From contig WOZB01000122.1 of the NCBI GenBank assembly GCA_011620445.1, positions 1 through 5,741 of the forward strand: 5,741 nucleotides of DNA, in the 5' to 3' direction. The position numbers and the translations under genes are program-made. Shown here piece after piece: positions 5,072-5,741 of the stretch (within the stretch, counting starts at the first letter, position 1; each line of letters begins with the position of its first letter). The stretch is from Anaerolineaceae bacterium. GTDB taxonomy: Bacteria > Chloroflexota > Anaerolineae > Anaerolineales > Anaerolineaceae. Below the pieces are notes generated by a model. That model did no database searches, was not told the DNA's origin, and saw only the letters and a program-made list of their open reading frames with translations.

Positions 5072-5569
5072 TTACCTCTTTAACCTGAAACTGCGCACAA
5101 CCATCATCAGGTCCTTGGGCACCAAGAGTGAAACCACAGGCGTGTGGTCAACGCGTTTGTTGTTCAAAATCTGGAGCACTTTGGCATCACAGCGGTACTG
5201 CCCGTCCCGGCCAACCGCGTTGACGATTTCGCCAACCTGTGGAAGCGGTAGATACTCGTAAGGCACTTTGACCACGGCTTCGGTTGCAGAATAGGAACCA
5301 TCAACCACAAAAATAGCTTGGCCCGGGCAGATGGGTATGCAAAGCGAACAGCCGATACACAAACCTTCATGAATTTTGGGCAAACCCGTCAATGAGCCTT
5401 TGATACTGATGGCGAATTTTGGGCAGATGGTCACGCACGGGTTACAGGGGATCTCCTGAGCGCACTCGATGACGGCTACCGGCCCTTGCAGCATGCGTTC
5501 CATCGAAGGCACACCCGGCAGGGCAGCCAATTCTTCATCACTCAAGTAACCTTCCTTAATTAATGTCAT
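5072..5569 (-). CDS. Two-[4Fe-4S] ferredoxin-like subunit of an amino-acid dehydrogenase complex
   Basis: A 165-residue protein with two iron-sulfur motifs. The second is canonical: C71-x2-C74-x2-C77-x3-C81-P. The first is C36-x5-C42-x2-C45-x3-C49-P, with a longer gap before the second cysteine, in the stretch ECAQEIPCNPCVTICP. Two [4Fe-4S] clusters with crossed fourth ligands are expected. An N-terminal leader (1-30) and a C-terminal domain of about 70 residues (YEYLPLPQVGEIVNAVGRDG at 104-123, extra C124) extend it well beyond a plain ferredoxin. The same architecture occurs beside BFD-like and FAD subunits in D-proline / hydroxyproline dehydrogenase-like operons. It starts inside the end of the upstream oxidoreductase gene (14-base overlap), with GAGG five bases before the ATG. 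It likely passes electrons from the flavin to an external acceptor; the acceptor is unknown. Confidence 0.88.
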   Translation of the reverse strand: MTLIKEGYLSDEELAALPGVPSMERMLQGPVAVIECAQEIPCNPCVTICPKFAISIKGSLTGLPKIHEGLCIGCSLCIPICPGQAIFVVDGSYSATEAVVKVPYEYLPLPQVGEIVNAVGRDGQYRCDAKVLQILNNKRVDHTPVVSLLVPKDLMMVVRSFRLKR

Positions 5570-5741
5570 GCTTACCTCGATTCACCAGCTCCTGTACGGC
5601 TTGCAAGCGGCCTTCCCCAAAGGGGCCAGAACGCAATTGGTCCAGGCGGGCGCGGATGACCATTTTACGATTCATCGCGTCCTCGTCGGTGTATTTTCCC
5701 AGTGAATGGGCTACAGCCACACCTGCCAGGCGGCCCTCTTC
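5556..5741 (-). CDS. Probable FAD-dependent oxidoreductase, C-terminal 61 residues only
   Basis: A minus-strand frame enters from the right edge and ends with TAA at 5556-5558, giving 61 residues. The beginning EEGRLAGVAVAHSLGKYTDE fits the C-terminal flavin-binding helix of FAD/NAD(P)-dependent oxidoreductases of the HcnB / opine-oxidase type, where 'E-G-x-x-A-G-x-A-x-A-x-x-L-G' is usual. The rest (RARLDQLRSGPFGEGRL) looks like the family's charged C-terminal tail. The Rossmann folds lie outside the window, so the call rests on this helix and on the neighbours, a ferredoxin-like and a BFD-like subunit that usually accompany such a flavoprotein. It overlaps the start of the ferredoxin-like gene by 14 bases, evidence for coupled translation. 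Confidence 0.65.
   Translation of the reverse strand, partial: EEGRLAGVAVAHSLGKYTDEDAMNRKMVIRARLDQLRSGPFGEGRLQAVQELVNRGKHDIN
5567..5578 (-). promoter_or_regulatory. Ribosome binding site and start, repeated exactly at 5067-5078
   Basis: On the minus strand GAGGTAAGCATG sets the start of the ferredoxin-like gene. The identical 12 bases recur at 5078-5067 for the next gene. At the second site the TAA inside the motif is the stop codon of the preceding gene; at the first site it is in another frame. Confidence 0.7.

Overview
This window most likely comes from a bacterial genome of Chloroflexota (Anaerolineae-like) type, or from a metagenome of one. That guess rests on moderate GC content, an anaerobe-style iron-sulfur amino-acid oxidation operon, and an intergenic block built of dispersed-repeat-like palindromes of a kind I associate with such genomes. 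There is no rRNA or other taxonomic marker, so the assignment is weak.

Layout. Positions 1-611 (minus strand) hold the first 203 residues of a tyrosine recombinase (phage-type integrase), cut off by the left edge. A near-consensus sigma-70 promoter lies just upstream of it (633-660). Reading the other way, 778-1518 encodes a MerR-type regulator with a C-terminal domain I do not recognise. It is followed in the same direction by a stand-alone GyrI-like small-molecule-binding protein (1599-2249). A 12-codon open frame with its own Shine-Dalgarno sits between them and ends one base before the GyrI-like start.

Positions 2250-2923 contain no convincing gene. They hold an AT-rich hairpin after the GyrI-like gene, two loose inverted repeats, a block of short palindromic elements (about 2518-2773), and a good intrinsic terminator (2878-2900) for the operon arriving from the right.

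From 5741 down to 2924 everything is on the minus strand and tightly packed. In transcription order the genes are: the C-terminal end of a probable FAD-dependent oxidoreductase, a two-[4Fe-4S] ferredoxin-like subunit, a BFD-like [2Fe-2S] subunit, a proline racemase / 4-hydroxyproline epimerase family enzyme, and a short-chain dehydrogenase. Overlaps or gaps of 2-8 bases indicate one transcript. The natural reading is that the epimerase makes a D-proline or D-hydroxyproline type imino acid and the flavin/iron-sulfur complex oxidises it. The role of the dehydrogenase/reductase at the end is open.

The least ordinary points are the split MerR plus GyrI-like pair next to an integrase, a 14-of-15 direct repeat flanking that pair, the mini-ORF in front of the GyrI-like gene, and the terminal short-chain dehydrogenase in an otherwise recognisable imino-acid oxidation operon.
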